Part shown: positions 1 to 8,649 of the stretch, piece by piece
Layout: each line of letters opens with the position of its first letter
Position numbering within the stretch: position 1 is the stretch's first letter
From: JAWPMT01 sp965267435
GTDB lineage: Bacteria; Bacteroidota; Bacteroidia; Cytophagales; Cyclobacteriaceae
Assembly (NCBI GenBank): GCA_965267435.1
Contig: OZ253960.1
Span: forward strand, 992,001-1,056,000
Length of the DNA: 64,000 bases
Direction: 5' to 3'
Notes under the pieces: generated by a model
Told to the model about the DNA's origin: nothing
The model's database searches: none
The model's input: the letters and a program-made list of their open reading frames with translations, nothing else
Program-made: the position numbers and the translations under genes

Positions 1-1287
1 AATGAGCTGAAAGTGCTCAACGTGGAAGACAAGACCACCGTCACCGTTCCCATAGATCTTACCTGGAAGCGAAAGCATCCAGAGGGTACGACGTTGATCC
101 ACGCGGGTGGTCTGATTGATGCTGTCAGTGATACGCTGCAGAAGGATGTCGATATTTTGATCCAGGGTCATCGGATCGTGGAAATCGCGCCGCATGATGA
201 TACCAGAGAGGCAAACCGGATGATCGACGCTTCCGATGCCTTTGTGATGCCAGGGCTCATCGACATCCATGTGCATGAAGGAAGTGAGAATGGTGAAAGG
301 CTAGGTCGCACCTGGCTCTCCTGGGGCGTGACAACTACCAGGAATCCGGCTGGGGATCCGCACGACGTGCTCAATCGCAGGGAATCTTTCCAGGCGGGCA
401 GGGCACTCGGACCACGGATCTTTTTCACTGGCAGTCCGATCGATGGTAGCCGCATATTCTATGGAGGTGGCTCGACAACAACTTCCGAGCAGCAGGTAGA
501 TCAGGAGCTGCGCAAAGCGGAGTTGTTGGATTACGATCTGATCAAGACTTATGTGCGCTTGCCGGACCAACTGCAGCAGCGGGTGGTAGAAGGCGCCCAT
601 CGCATCGGTGTTCCGGTCACTTCCCATGAGCTGTACCCCGCTGTAGGTTTCAACATTGATGGGGTGGAACATGTCAAAGGCACGAGCAGGAGAGGCTTTT
701 CGGCGAAGCTCTCGGAGACCAGGCAGGCGTATGAGGATGTCACTGACCTCATTGCTCAATCGGGCATGTGGTTTACGCCAACAACGGCGATCTACCTGGG
801 GTACCAATATGTAGTGGCGAGGGATCCCAGTGTGATGGAAGATGCCCGCTTGCAGGAACTTTCAGAGTTGCGCTACCTGGCGAGTATCAGCGCCTCAGCA
901 GACCAGATCCAAAGCGATCAGTTGACCTACGATCAGCTGTATGAGAACGTCATCCAGATGGTGGCTGACATCCACCGAAAGGGAGGACTGGTAGTTGCTG
1001 GAACCGATGCTCCGATCATTCCTCAGGGTTTTGGCCTGCATGTGGAGTTGGAGAACTACCAGGATGCGGGATTGTCTCCCATCGAAGTGTTGCGAACGGC
1101 TACGATCAATAATGCAACGGCTCTCAATGCTCAGGAAGATCTGGGTACCATCGAAGTAGGCAAGCTTGCCGATATGGTGGTGGTCGAAGCCAACCCGTTG
1201 GAGGATATTCGCAACGCACGGAAGACCCGACTGGTGATCAAAAATGGGGAGGTCCACGAGCTAGAGACGCTGATCAAGGGAGAGTGA
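1..1287 (+). CDS. amidohydrolase family protein, C-terminal part (5' end outside window)
   Basis: The frame is open from base 1, so the true start lies upstream. The visible part is a metal-dependent amidohydrolase: a small beta domain, then VMPGLIDIHVHEG with the HVH metal pair near base 268, a SHELYP and a GVEHVKG histidine, and GTDAP near base 1000 carrying the expected catalytic Asp. The C-terminal GKLADMVVVEANPLEDI segment rebuilds the beta domain. The leading residues (VPIDLTW) look like the end of a TolB-type beta-propeller, and known Bacteroidota proteins fuse such a propeller to an imidazolonepropionase-like amidohydrolase; the fusion is inferred, not seen. Substrate unknown; a hydrolase of cyclic amides or dipeptides is plausible. 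Confidence 0.85.
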   Translation, partial: NELKVLNVEDKTTVTVPIDLTWKRKHPEGTTLIHAGGLIDAVSDTLQKDVDILIQGHRIVEIAPHDDTREANRMIDASDAFVMPGLIDIHVHEGSENGERLGRTWLSWGVTTTRNPAGDPHDVLNRRESFQAGRALGPRIFFTGSPIDGSRIFYGGGSTTTSEQQVDQELRKAELLDYDLIKTYVRLPDQLQQRVVEGAHRIGVPVTSHELYPAVGFNIDGVEHVKGTSRRGFSAKLSETRQAYEDVTDLIAQSGMWFTPTTAIYLGYQYVVARDPSVMEDARLQELSELRYLASISASADQIQSDQLTYDQLYENVIQMVADIHRKGGLVVAGTDAPIIPQGFGLHVELENYQDAGLSPIEVLRTATINNATALNAQEDLGTIEVGKLADMVVVEANPLEDIRNARKTRLVIKNGEVHELETLIKGE

Positions 1288-1423
1288 CCATACAAGCCAT
1301 TCGGCAGTTTACCATTCACTTCGTATTGAATCAAAAAGAACCGAAATGAATGCATACTATCTCCTGGAGTTTCGTCCAGTTGATTGATCATTGTCTCAAT
1401 CTCTATCAGAAACTTGTTCAAAC

Positions 1424-2245
1424 ATGAGAATTCTTTTTTCTATTTCAGTAGTGCTACTTGCCCATGGTATTTCGGCCCAGCCTATTCCCTACGGCTACAA
1501 TAGTGAGGCGGGCAAGTATTTCGATGTAGGTGATGACACTGATCTCTATTACGAAATATATGGTGAGGGCGCCCCTCTCTTGATCCTGCATGGAGGTGTG
1601 TTCGGCTATATCAATGAGTTTGAGTACCTCATCCCGAAACTCGCCGAAAAGTATCAGGTCATTTGCCTGGCGACACGTGGACATGTAAAGTCCGACATTG
1701 GGAATGAGCCATTCACGTATGAGCAAAGGGCATCGGATGCTTACAAAATGATCAAGCACCTGGGTTTAGAAAGGGTGACGGTAATTGGCTTTAGCGATGG
1801 GGGATTTGCTGCCTATAAGCTGGCCGCTATCTACCCGGATGTCGTCGAGAAAATGGTCGTCATGGGGGCTGGTGATGATCCAAAGAAAGAAGAGCCCGGG
1901 ACCAGCGACTATTCCGCGGAGGAGTTGATGAGAGAAATGGGTGACTATTTCAAGAAGCGGGTGGAAAACATGCCGGAGCCTGAGCGCTGGGGAGAAAGCC
2001 TGGAAATGCTAAATGACCTTTACAATTACAGCCATGTGAGCGTAGAAACCTTCTCAAAAATCAAATGTCCCGTACTTGTCATGAGTGGCGATGGGGATGA
2101 GTATTCGGGTCCGGAGGAATGCCTTGCGGCCCATCAATACCTGCCTGACTCCCGACTTTCCATTATTCCCGATTGCGGTCACGTCATTCTCTACTGTAAT
2201 TTCCCAGCTGTCTGGGAGTCCATGAAGATGTTTCTGGGGTTTTGA
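1424..2245 (+). CDS. secreted alpha/beta hydrolase
   Basis: Alpha/beta hydrolase of about 273 residues. The ATG at 1424 is preferred over the upstream GTG-type start at 1391 because it directly begins a signal peptide (MRILFSISVVLLAHGISAQ). The oxyanion strand is LLILHGG, the nucleophile elbow is GFSDGG (Ser), and DCGHV near the end supplies the catalytic His; an Asp in VMSGDGDEY fits the triad. It stands alone after the amidohydrolase with a gap of about 135 bases. Periplasmic or secreted esterase/peptidase activity is likely; substrate cannot be told. Confidence 0.85.
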   Translation: MRILFSISVVLLAHGISAQPIPYGYNSEAGKYFDVGDDTDLYYEIYGEGAPLLILHGGVFGYINEFEYLIPKLAEKYQVICLATRGHVKSDIGNEPFTYEQRASDAYKMIKHLGLERVTVIGFSDGGFAAYKLAAIYPDVVEKMVVMGAGDDPKKEEPGTSDYSAEELMREMGDYFKKRVENMPEPERWGESLEMLNDLYNYSHVSVETFSKIKCPVLVMSGDGDEYSGPEECLAAHQYLPDSRLSIIPDCGHVILYCNFPAVWESMKMFLGF

Positions 2246-2457
2246 GTAATAAGGTTGGCATGCCTAATCATTGAAGGTCAGAAAGCGCACAGACACCTAT
2301 CGAGATAAGCGACGATGACTCCGAGAGGCAGTCACTCTGTACAAGCGGTAGCGGTAAGTTAGAAGACACGACTTGCGAGATTTGTGTTATTTTGAGGGAG
2401 TCACCTTGGTATCGTCGACCAAGTCGGGAGATGTGTAGCCAAAAGAGAGCCCATGCA

Positions 2458-2997
2458 GTGAAAAAAATAGACTGGCCAAATCACATTATTGCATTTCTCA
2501 GTGCCCTTCTTGGAATATTAATTGCCTTTAGACTCCAGTATTACAGGGAAAATCAGCAGGAAAGACAGCAGCTGGATAAAGCGATGACAGTCATCAAAGA
2601 GGAGCTGGAGAACAACCTTAACATTTATAGAACGAACTCCAAGCAGCTTTGCCGATGGGTGGATTATTACCATGCCGTCGCTGACACCCTGGGAAGCGGC
2701 GACAATTTAGAGATCGATGTGGTCCCTGTGCGTGGCATATCAATGAATGGCTGGGAAAGTGCTGTCAACTCCGGTATTATCACGAAGATGGAGCACTCGA
2801 AAGTGTTCGCTCTGACGACCATTTATTACTGGATTGAGAGGGACCTTGGTGTTTCGGATGAAGGGATGATCGAAGATCGCTTCGATGGGGGCTATGACAA
2901 GTTGGTTGTGATTGTCGAATACTACCAGAGAACGTGCAATGTGCACAGATTGAAATACGAAGAGATCATGCCACTGTTTGAAAGCATAGCATGGTGA
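2458..2997 (+). CDS. small membrane-anchored hypothetical protein
   Basis: About 179 residues from a GTG at 2458, preceded by a purine-rich stretch; an upstream TTG at 2392 would add an unconvincing arginine-rich leader. The N-terminus has one hydrophobic segment (HIIAFLSALLGILIAF) followed by a glutamine- and glutamate-rich helix (YRENQQERQQLDKAM), then a mixed soluble domain. This pattern of one membrane helix plus charged helical region recurs in uncharacterised Bacteroidota proteins. No enzymatic motif is visible. Function unknown. Confidence 0.65.
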   Translation: MKKIDWPNHIIAFLSALLGILIAFRLQYYRENQQERQQLDKAMTVIKEELENNLNIYRTNSKQLCRWVDYYHAVADTLGSGDNLEIDVVPVRGISMNGWESAVNSGIITKMEHSKVFALTTIYYWIERDLGVSDEGMIEDRFDGGYDKLVVIVEYYQRTCNVHRLKYEEIMPLFESIAW

Positions 2998-3028
2998 ACA
3001 ACAGCATAACTCCTCTTACTGATACCTT

Positions 3029-3967
3029 ATGCAAACAATTCTAGGAGCCAATGGCCAGATCGCCATCGAACTAGCCAGAGAGCTACACAGGAACTACACC
3101 AAAGATATTAGGCTCGTTAGCCGCAACCCCCAAAAGGTCAACGATTCCGATACACTATTTCCTGCCAGCTTATTGGACTCGGAGGCCACGAGCAAAGCTG
3201 TGGAGGGAAGCGAGATTGCCTATTTGACGGTGGGACTCCCGATCAATAGCGAAATGTGGGAAGCCCAATTCCCAGTGATGATGCAAAACGCTATCGCCGC
3301 CTGCAAACACCATTCATGCAAGCTGGTGTTCTTCGACAACACCTACATGTACTCGAAGGCCGAAGCACACCAGACGGAGGAGAGTCCCTTCCAACCAAAG
3401 GGACGAAAGTCTATCGTGAGAGCGAAGATGGCAGAGATGCTCTTGAAAGAAATGACGGAAGGGACCATAGAAGCTGTCATCTGCCGGGCTCCGGAGTTCT
3501 ATGGTCCGGGAAAGACCCAGGGGATCACCAACGCATTAGTTTTTCAGAACATCAAGCAAGGGAAGAAGCTGAAAGTACCCATATCGGACTCGGTCAAGCG
3601 CACATTGATATGGACGCCGGATGCCAGCCGGGCGACAGCGCTCATTGGCAATACGGAGGATGCATATGGACAGACCTGGCACTTGCCGTGCGATGATGAT
3701 CGACTGACCTACCAAGAGTTTATCGCCGTGGCCTCAGAAGTCGCTGGTAGGGGGTTGGAGTACTCCATCATGAGTACATGGATGTTTAAGTTGGGAGGGC
3801 TGTTCAAGCGACCTGTCAAGGAAATTCAGGAGTTGCTACCTCGCTACGAGATTGATAATATTTTCAGTTCTGATAAATTCAAGGGGCGTTTCCCCGATTT
3901 CAACGTCACGACTTACCGAGAGGGGATAGGGACTATTCTGGAGGAGATGGGGCTGGGAGCGACTTGA
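3029..3967 (+). CDS. NAD(P)-binding epimerase/dehydratase-like protein
   Basis: A 312-residue Rossmann-fold protein of the extended SDR/NmrA-like type. The dinucleotide motif is LGANGQIA close to the N-terminus. The usual Tyr-x3-Lys is not clear: at the expected place the sequence reads SIVRAKMAEM, so a Lys is kept but the Tyr is not obvious. It may therefore be an atypical reductase or a redox-sensing protein. The gene converges on the TetR gene with only 8 bases between the stops. Exact substrate unknown. Confidence 0.8.
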   Translation: MQTILGANGQIAIELARELHRNYTKDIRLVSRNPQKVNDSDTLFPASLLDSEATSKAVEGSEIAYLTVGLPINSEMWEAQFPVMMQNAIAACKHHSCKLVFFDNTYMYSKAEAHQTEESPFQPKGRKSIVRAKMAEMLLKEMTEGTIEAVICRAPEFYGPGKTQGITNALVFQNIKQGKKLKVPISDSVKRTLIWTPDASRATALIGNTEDAYGQTWHLPCDDDRLTYQEFIAVASEVAGRGLEYSIMSTWMFKLGGLFKRPVKEIQELLPRYEIDNIFSSDKFKGRFPDFNVTTYREGIGTILEEMGLGAT

Positions 3968-3975
3968 CGCATACT

Positions 3976-4617
3976 TTAAGCCTCTTTGTTAATCGGCTGG
4001 TTCTGCAAAAACTCATTGATCTGATCGTATTCTGCTTTACCCTTCTCAGTCAAATACGGCAAGATCATGTACCATGTCATGTCTACGAGGTCCATGGGTT
4101 GGTCGAATAAGGATCCGGACGAGAAGATCCTGCTTTGTGTGTTCCAAAAGGCACCTACCATCCAGACATTGTGGGTCAAATGATTGTAATTGATCCCTTC
4201 ATTCTCAGGGATCATTCTGCCTGTGGCGATGTAATAGTCGAACAGCTTTCTGCCCTGTTTTAACCTCGAGACATTGGTCTCTTCGTAGATCTTTTTCACT
4301 CCCGGGTAAGTGCGAAGAATGGCCACAAGGTCGTAGAAGAAAAAACCATTCTTAGCCATAAAATCCCGAAACTTGGCCATCATCTTTCTGAAGTCATCGA
4401 GTGTCAGGTATCCATCTACCTTGATAAAATCCTCTGTATCAGCATTCATACGCTCATAAACCTCCTGTACCAATTCGGCTTTGGTTTTAAAGTGATAAGT
4501 CAGGTTGCCCACACTGATGTCTAGTGCAGCGGCTATCTGATTGGGGGATGTTGTTGATATTCCCTTTTCATGGAATAGCCCCACAGCCGTATGGAGGATC
4601 CTCTCTTTCAATTTCAT
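3976..4617 (-). CDS. TetR/AcrR family transcriptional regulator
   Basis: A 213-residue regulator with an N-terminal helix-turn-helix (LFHEKGISTTSPNQIAAALD followed by ISVGNLTYHFKTKAELV), the hallmark of TetR proteins, and a helical ligand-binding C-terminal domain that I cannot assign to a ligand. The gene is divergent from the DUF2147 gene at 4700, and the 82 bases between them hold two related inverted repeats, so it very likely represses itself and the 4700-7018 genes. It is convergent with the epimerase gene at 3029. Confidence 0.88.
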   Translation of the reverse strand: MKLKERILHTAVGLFHEKGISTTSPNQIAAALDISVGNLTYHFKTKAELVQEVYERMNADTEDFIKVDGYLTLDDFRKMMAKFRDFMAKNGFFFYDLVAILRTYPGVKKIYEETNVSRLKQGRKLFDYYIATGRMIPENEGINYNHLTHNVWMVGAFWNTQSRIFSSGSLFDQPMDLVDMTWYMILPYLTEKGKAEYDQINEFLQNQPINKEA

Positions 4618-4632
4618 GTTAAGAAATAGTCA

Positions 4633-4654
4633 ATTGGTACTAAAAGTATTCAAT
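4633..4654. promoter_or_regulatory. imperfect palindrome, possible second TetR operator
   Basis: ATTGGTACT-aaa-AGTATTCAAT resembles the perfect palindrome immediately downstream, sharing the ATTnGTACT half-site. Two adjacent sites would allow cooperative binding across the divergent promoters. The right arm is degenerate. Confidence 0.4.
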
Positions 4655-4655
4655 T

Positions 4656-4675
4656 ATTAGTACTAAAGTACTAAT
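4656..4675. promoter_or_regulatory. perfect palindrome, probable TetR operator
   Basis: ATTAGTACT-aa-AGTACTAAT is a perfect 9 bp inverted repeat with a 2 bp spacer lying 39 bp from the TetR start and 25 bp from the start at 4700. Position, size and symmetry are typical for a TetR dimer site. A binding role is inferred. Confidence 0.6.
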
Positions 4676-4699
4676 TTGCTGACTTAGGAAAACCGAACA

Positions 4700-5047
4700 A
4701 TGAGAAATTCCCTTATGATCTTATTGCTGTGTTCATTCTCAGCCTTCTCACAATCCAACCTCGATGGCGTTTGGGGAACTGGAGAAGAAAATACGAAAAT
4801 CGAAATCCTGGAAGTGGATGGAGAGTTGACCGGACTACTCAAGTCAACGGATAACGAACAAGCGAAAATTGGGAGAGTTATTCTCAGAGATCTGCAGCAA
4901 CAGGGCACTAAATGGACCGGACAGATCTGGGCCGCCAGGCGCCAAAAGTGGTTTGATGTGGAGATCACTCCATCAGAGAATCTATTGGCACTCGAAATCG
5001 ACGCTGGGTTTCGTAGTAAGACGGTTGAATGGAAAAGACAGCGTTAG
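4700..5047 (+). CDS. DUF2147-like exported protein
   Basis: A 115-residue protein with a signal peptide (MRNSLMILLLCSFSAFSQS) and a lipocalin-like DUF2147 core: LDGVWGTGEEN at the start of the mature part, GELTGLLKS in the middle, and a predicted small beta-barrel. The family is short and common in Bacteroidota, with no established biochemical role. It is the first gene downstream of the putative TetR operators and is followed after 35 bases by the metallo-beta-lactamase gene, suggesting co-transcription. Confidence 0.75.
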   Translation: MRNSLMILLLCSFSAFSQSNLDGVWGTGEENTKIEILEVDGELTGLLKSTDNEQAKIGRVILRDLQQQGTKWTGQIWAARRQKWFDVEITPSENLLALEIDAGFRSKTVEWKRQR

Positions 5048-5082
5048 CGAAAAAAGTCTGAACTAGCCAAAGAGAACTACAC

Positions 5083-6120
5083 ATGAAAAAAGCCTTAATC
5101 ATCTTCGTTGCGATTGTCGGTATGCTAGCTGGATCCGGATGGATTGTTGTCAAGTTTTACCCTCAGAAGCTGGTGCCTTATGTCATACCAAAGATGCTCG
5201 AGGCAGTAGCCGATAATGCCAGCGCCTGGTATGAGGACGATGCAATAGTTGTTGTGACAGTGGGCACTTCTACACCGTTGCCCGGTGTAAGAGCCCAAAC
5301 CGGCACCGCGGTAGTGGTGAATGGCTACTTCTTTCTGTTCGATGTTGGGGCGGGTGTGGTGCAGAAAGCTGAGAACCTGGGGCTTCCACTCACCCAGCTG
5401 GACGGTGTGTTTCTGACGCACTATCACTCAGATCATATGATGGACCTGCCCAATATGATCAGCCGCTCATGGGTGATGGGTAGAACAGACGACTTGTACA
5501 TCTATGGGCCAGACAGCCTCACGACTATTGTCAACGCCGCCAACAGTTTTCTGAGTATTGAGAATCAATATCGTGTGGACCACCACGGTCCGGAGACGAT
5601 GGATATTTCCAAGGCAACAGGCATTCCCAAAGAGTACCACATGGCCCAGGACTCGAGTGTGGTAGTATTTGATCAGAACGGCGTCAAGATAACCGCTTTT
5701 GATGTCGACCACGAGCCAATAGAACCTGCAGTTGGGTACTTGATCGAGTACAATGGCAAAAAGGTAGTGATCAGCGGTGATACGAAGGAGAGCGCCAATC
5801 TGGAGAAAGTGGCAAAGGACTGCGATTTGTTGGTTCATGAAGTGCTTTTGATGTCTTTTCAGCAGATGCTGGCGAAGGAGCTTGATAAGGCGGGAATGGA
5901 GAGAAACCTGGGAATTATTCACGACATCCAAGACTACCACACAAGCCCTGCGGAGGTCGCCGCTTTAGCCCAACGCGCCAATGTGAAAAAGCTGGTTTTG
6001 AACCATATGGGGCCAGCACCGGACAATGCGGTGATTACGAATATGTATCTGAATGAACTGAAAGGATACGACGGCCCTATTCACCTGGCCAACGACGGTG
6101 ACAAATTCATAGTGAAATAG
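5083..6120 (+). CDS. membrane-anchored MBL-fold metallohydrolase
   Basis: A 345-residue metallo-beta-lactamase-fold hydrolase. An N-terminal hydrophobic segment (ALIIFVAIVGMLAGSGWIVV) anchors or exports it. The zinc motif HYHSDHMMD occurs near residues 113-120, and ISGDTKES plus LNHMGPAP supply later metal ligands. The overall pattern (GTSTPLPG at the first strand, FDVGAG) is closest to the RNase Z / arylsulfatase-like branch of the fold rather than true beta-lactamases; since it is exported, RNA is an unlikely substrate. Second gene of the TetR-flanked run. Confidence 0.85.
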   Translation: MKKALIIFVAIVGMLAGSGWIVVKFYPQKLVPYVIPKMLEAVADNASAWYEDDAIVVVTVGTSTPLPGVRAQTGTAVVVNGYFFLFDVGAGVVQKAENLGLPLTQLDGVFLTHYHSDHMMDLPNMISRSWVMGRTDDLYIYGPDSLTTIVNAANSFLSIENQYRVDHHGPETMDISKATGIPKEYHMAQDSSVVVFDQNGVKITAFDVDHEPIEPAVGYLIEYNGKKVVISGDTKESANLEKVAKDCDLLVHEVLLMSFQQMLAKELDKAGMERNLGIIHDIQDYHTSPAEVAALAQRANVKKLVLNHMGPAPDNAVITNMYLNELKGYDGPIHLANDGDKFIVK

Positions 6121-6130
6121 CGATAAACCC

Positions 6131-7018
6131 ATGAGAACCACCTACCATTCATCATTCATTCACCTCGTTATCATGGCCGGGCTTTTTACGGCCATTACCT
6201 CGGGGTGTGGTAATCTTCGTCGTGAGGTCCAGCTGTCAGCGTCCGTGCCAGAGATCGACAAAGCCAGGGATGCGAGGATACTATCTGCATTTTTTGGGTT
6301 GGACAACGGACTGACCCAAAGGGCCAGGGCGCTGTACATCAACGCGCCAGGGCAAGATGGGATGCCCGTCATTTTTTCGTTAGAGGTCGATCCCTCCACG
6401 CTGGATGCGTCGGATTTTGCAGTAACTTCCGCCAACGGGACTGTATTCGATGTCGAAGCCGTCACGCTACTACCAGCAGAAGAGCAATTTGAGTTGAGAA
6501 CCGCCTTGCTCATTGGGGAATATGGCAATCACCCAGACAACCCACCGTCTTCGGTCGAGGTCGTAGGGGACCTCATGAGCAGAACGGGGGTCAACTTCAA
6601 GGGGCAGAGCGGGGAAGTTATTCCATTGGAAGAAGGACCTGTTCTAAGCTATGCAGAGTACTTCACCTTTACCGATGATTATCCCTATGTGCCCAAAGGA
6701 ACGGGCTGCGATTGCCCAAAAGAGGATACCGAGATGATTGTGAAAGCCGTCTGGTCAGGTGGCGTCAGGGCCGTAAATGGTGAAGAGCTTGGGGATAATG
6801 AACTTGAGGCCTTCACCGTGACGATCGTTGATGGATCGGATACCCTCCGGGTCAATCCCTACAAACTTGCCGACCTATCCGACAACGACAACAACACCGA
6901 TCTGTGTTTGAAGGAATCAGGCATACCCATTCTTGTGGAAGTCGACGCAGGTACTGCCATAGACCCCAGGGATGATGTGAACGCCCGAACGCAGATCGAG
7001 GTCGTTAGTAGGTGGTAA
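6131..7018 (+). CDS. hypothetical lipoprotein
   Basis: A 295-residue predicted lipoprotein: hydrophobic leader followed by ITSGCGN, a plausible lipobox. The mature part is rich in beta-strand-like segments and acidic residues, contains a cysteine pair (GCDCPKED), and ends with another cysteine-bearing strand. No family recognised. It begins 10 bases after the metallohydrolase stop, so it is probably the third gene of the same operon and may act with that enzyme at the cell envelope. Confidence 0.7.
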   Translation: MRTTYHSSFIHLVIMAGLFTAITSGCGNLRREVQLSASVPEIDKARDARILSAFFGLDNGLTQRARALYINAPGQDGMPVIFSLEVDPSTLDASDFAVTSANGTVFDVEAVTLLPAEEQFELRTALLIGEYGNHPDNPPSSVEVVGDLMSRTGVNFKGQSGEVIPLEEGPVLSYAEYFTFTDDYPYVPKGTGCDCPKEDTEMIVKAVWSGGVRAVNGEELGDNELEAFTVTIVDGSDTLRVNPYKLADLSDNDNNTDLCLKESGIPILVEVDAGTAIDPRDDVNARTQIEVVSRW

Positions 7019-7112
7019 CGAGAATGGACGGTGTTAGTATTTTCACCAGCGACTTGCTCACTTTGAGCTGCTGAGCATGTCCTTCGAGTAGCATATTTCG
7101 TATCTTTATCTT

Positions 7113-7334
7113 ATGGGCTATCAAGAGTTTCTAGAAATCAGATCTGACAAGCGGTTCGGCAAACCTTGTATTAAGGGCACCAGAATCTCTGTTTATGATG
7201 TCCTAAATTGGCTATCGAATGGCATGAGTCGAGCGGACATTAAGGCCGACTTCGAAGAAATAACCGATGAAATGATCGATGCTTGCCTTTCTTATGCCGC
7301 CGACAAAGAGAGAAGGTTGATCTCTATTCAGTGA
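7113..7334 (+). CDS. DUF433 protein, probable antitoxin
   Basis: A 73-residue protein with the DUF433 signature GKPCIKGTRI followed by the winged-helix-like segment SVYDVLNWLSNGMSRADIKADF. DUF433 proteins are small DNA-binding-like proteins usually encoded just before a DUF5615/PIN-like protein and are treated as antitoxins of type II systems. Its stop codon overlaps the GTG start of the next gene, indicating translational coupling. Confidence 0.85.
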   Translation: MGYQEFLEIRSDKRFGKPCIKGTRISVYDVLNWLSNGMSRADIKADFEEITDEMIDACLSYAADKERRLISIQ

Positions 7335-7672
7335 AGCTCCTCTTTGACCAGAACATATCACCAAGAATTGTTAAGAAGCTTCCAGAGGAATTCTCCGACT
7401 GTGCACAGGTTCGATTTCTAGGCCTGGAGGATTGTTCTGACTTTGAAATTTTTCAATTTGCCAAGAAGCATAAATATGCGGTGGTGACTTTTGATTCAGA
7501 CTTTGTCGACCTAAATGCACTTCACGGGTCTCCGCCTAAAGTTATTTATCTCAATACGGGAAATCTCACTACCAAGAGCGTTTCAGACTTGATTCTGAAC
7601 AATTTGCTAACCATCCAACATTACTTGAATTCTGACACGGACGACATACTCGAACTTATAAAGGCTCCATAA
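7331..7672 (+). CDS. DUF5615 PIN-like protein, probable toxin nuclease
   Basis: A 113-residue protein starting at the GTG that overlaps the stop of the DUF433 gene (GTGA). It begins VKLLFDQNIS and contains VTFDSDFVDL; these aspartates are the conserved acidic residues of the DUF5615 / Mut7-C PIN-like fold and would bind metal for RNA cleavage. An upstream in-frame ATG at 7283 would add a charged leader and is less likely. Together with the DUF433 gene this forms a compact toxin-antitoxin-like pair; toxicity is inferred from the family. Confidence 0.82.
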   Translation: MKLLFDQNISPRIVKKLPEEFSDCAQVRFLGLEDCSDFEIFQFAKKHKYAVVTFDSDFVDLNALHGSPPKVIYLNTGNLTTKSVSDLILNNLLTIQHYLNSDTDDILELIKAP

Positions 7673-7722
7673 AATACTAATCTGGGGAGCGAGATGTCCT
7701 GTCCATTGCACTACTGCTTCCG

Positions 7723-7737
7723 GCCGCCATTGGCGGC
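7723..7737. terminator. GC-rich hairpin between convergent genes
   Basis: GCCGCC-att-GGCGGC forms a short strong stem between the toxin gene and the convergent epimerase gene. There is no clear T-run on either side, so a bidirectional termination role is only possible. Confidence 0.3.
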
Positions 7738-7746
7738 ATTGCGAGA

Positions 7747-8649
7747 TTATTCAGGCTTCACATACTTCCGCCAACTATGCTGCTCCTTGAAGCCCAGCAC
7801 TTCGCGAATCTTTCGGTTCGAGAACAAGGCTTCATAGTCCGTCAATTCGCGCGTGAGAGTTATGCCCTGGAAGAACCGCTCAATCAATTCCTTGTTGGTC
7901 AGAACGGCGCCGTTCTCATCATTGCCGGCATTGAAAACCTGGAATCCAAGACCATCCTTTTGCAGGCACAGGTCCACAATTTGCCCCAGGTCCCGCGCAT
8001 CAATGTAGCAGAAGGCATTTCTGCGGCGAACCTCAGGATGTTTGAAGTAGTGAGGAAAGAGCTCTTCGTATTCGTGTGGCTCGATCACATTCCCAATGCG
8101 AAGGGCATAGATGTCAAATCCCGACCTGCGCTGAAAAGTACGCGCTGTTCTTTCATTCACAACCTTGGACAACCCATAGCTGTCCATAGGATCGACATCA
8201 TAGTCCTCTTCCAAGGGTAGTGAGTGGGGATCCGTTTGGCCATCGGAGAAGCAAATGCCGTAGGTCGTTTCAGAGGAGGCAATGACGATCTTCTTGATGC
8301 CCAGTTTCACCGCAGCCTCAATCACGTTGTAGGTACCCATGGTGTTCACCCGGAAAGTTTCGTTGTCAGGATTGATCAAGATCCTTGGTACGGCTGCAAA
8401 GTGCACGACTGCGTCGAATTTGGGCGTGCCTGTTCCCGGCTCCAACTCATCGAAGTTGGCGTACGAACTCATGGCATTGAACATCTGTCCTGAGTCCGTG
8501 ATGTCCGCGATCAGATTGTCGACTCTTGGGTTATCCAGTGGTACTAGATCCACATTGAGGACCCTATATCCCTGGTCCAGCAGGTAGTTGATGGCGTGTT
8601 TTCCGGCCTTGCCTGATCCTCCGGTAAAGAATATGCGCTTTTTCGACAT
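7747..8649 (-). CDS. NAD-dependent sugar epimerase/dehydratase-like protein
   Basis: A 300-residue extended short-chain dehydrogenase. It shows TGGSGKAGKH (dinucleotide binding) at the N-terminus, an ASSETTYG strand carrying the catalytic Ser/Thr, and DSYGLSK giving the Tyr-x3-Lys pair. Family members act on nucleotide sugars or on small polyol or uronate substrates such as uronate dehydrogenases. It is monocistronic, transcribed away from a 458-base gap rich in repeats. Confidence 0.85.
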   Translation of the reverse strand: MSKKRIFFTGGSGKAGKHAINYLLDQGYRVLNVDLVPLDNPRVDNLIADITDSGQMFNAMSSYANFDELEPGTGTPKFDAVVHFAAVPRILINPDNETFRVNTMGTYNVIEAAVKLGIKKIVIASSETTYGICFSDGQTDPHSLPLEEDYDVDPMDSYGLSKVVNERTARTFQRRSGFDIYALRIGNVIEPHEYEELFPHYFKHPEVRRRNAFCYIDARDLGQIVDLCLQKDGLGFQVFNAGNDENGAVLTNKELIERFFQGITLTRELTDYEALFSNRKIREVLGFKEQHSWRKYVKPE

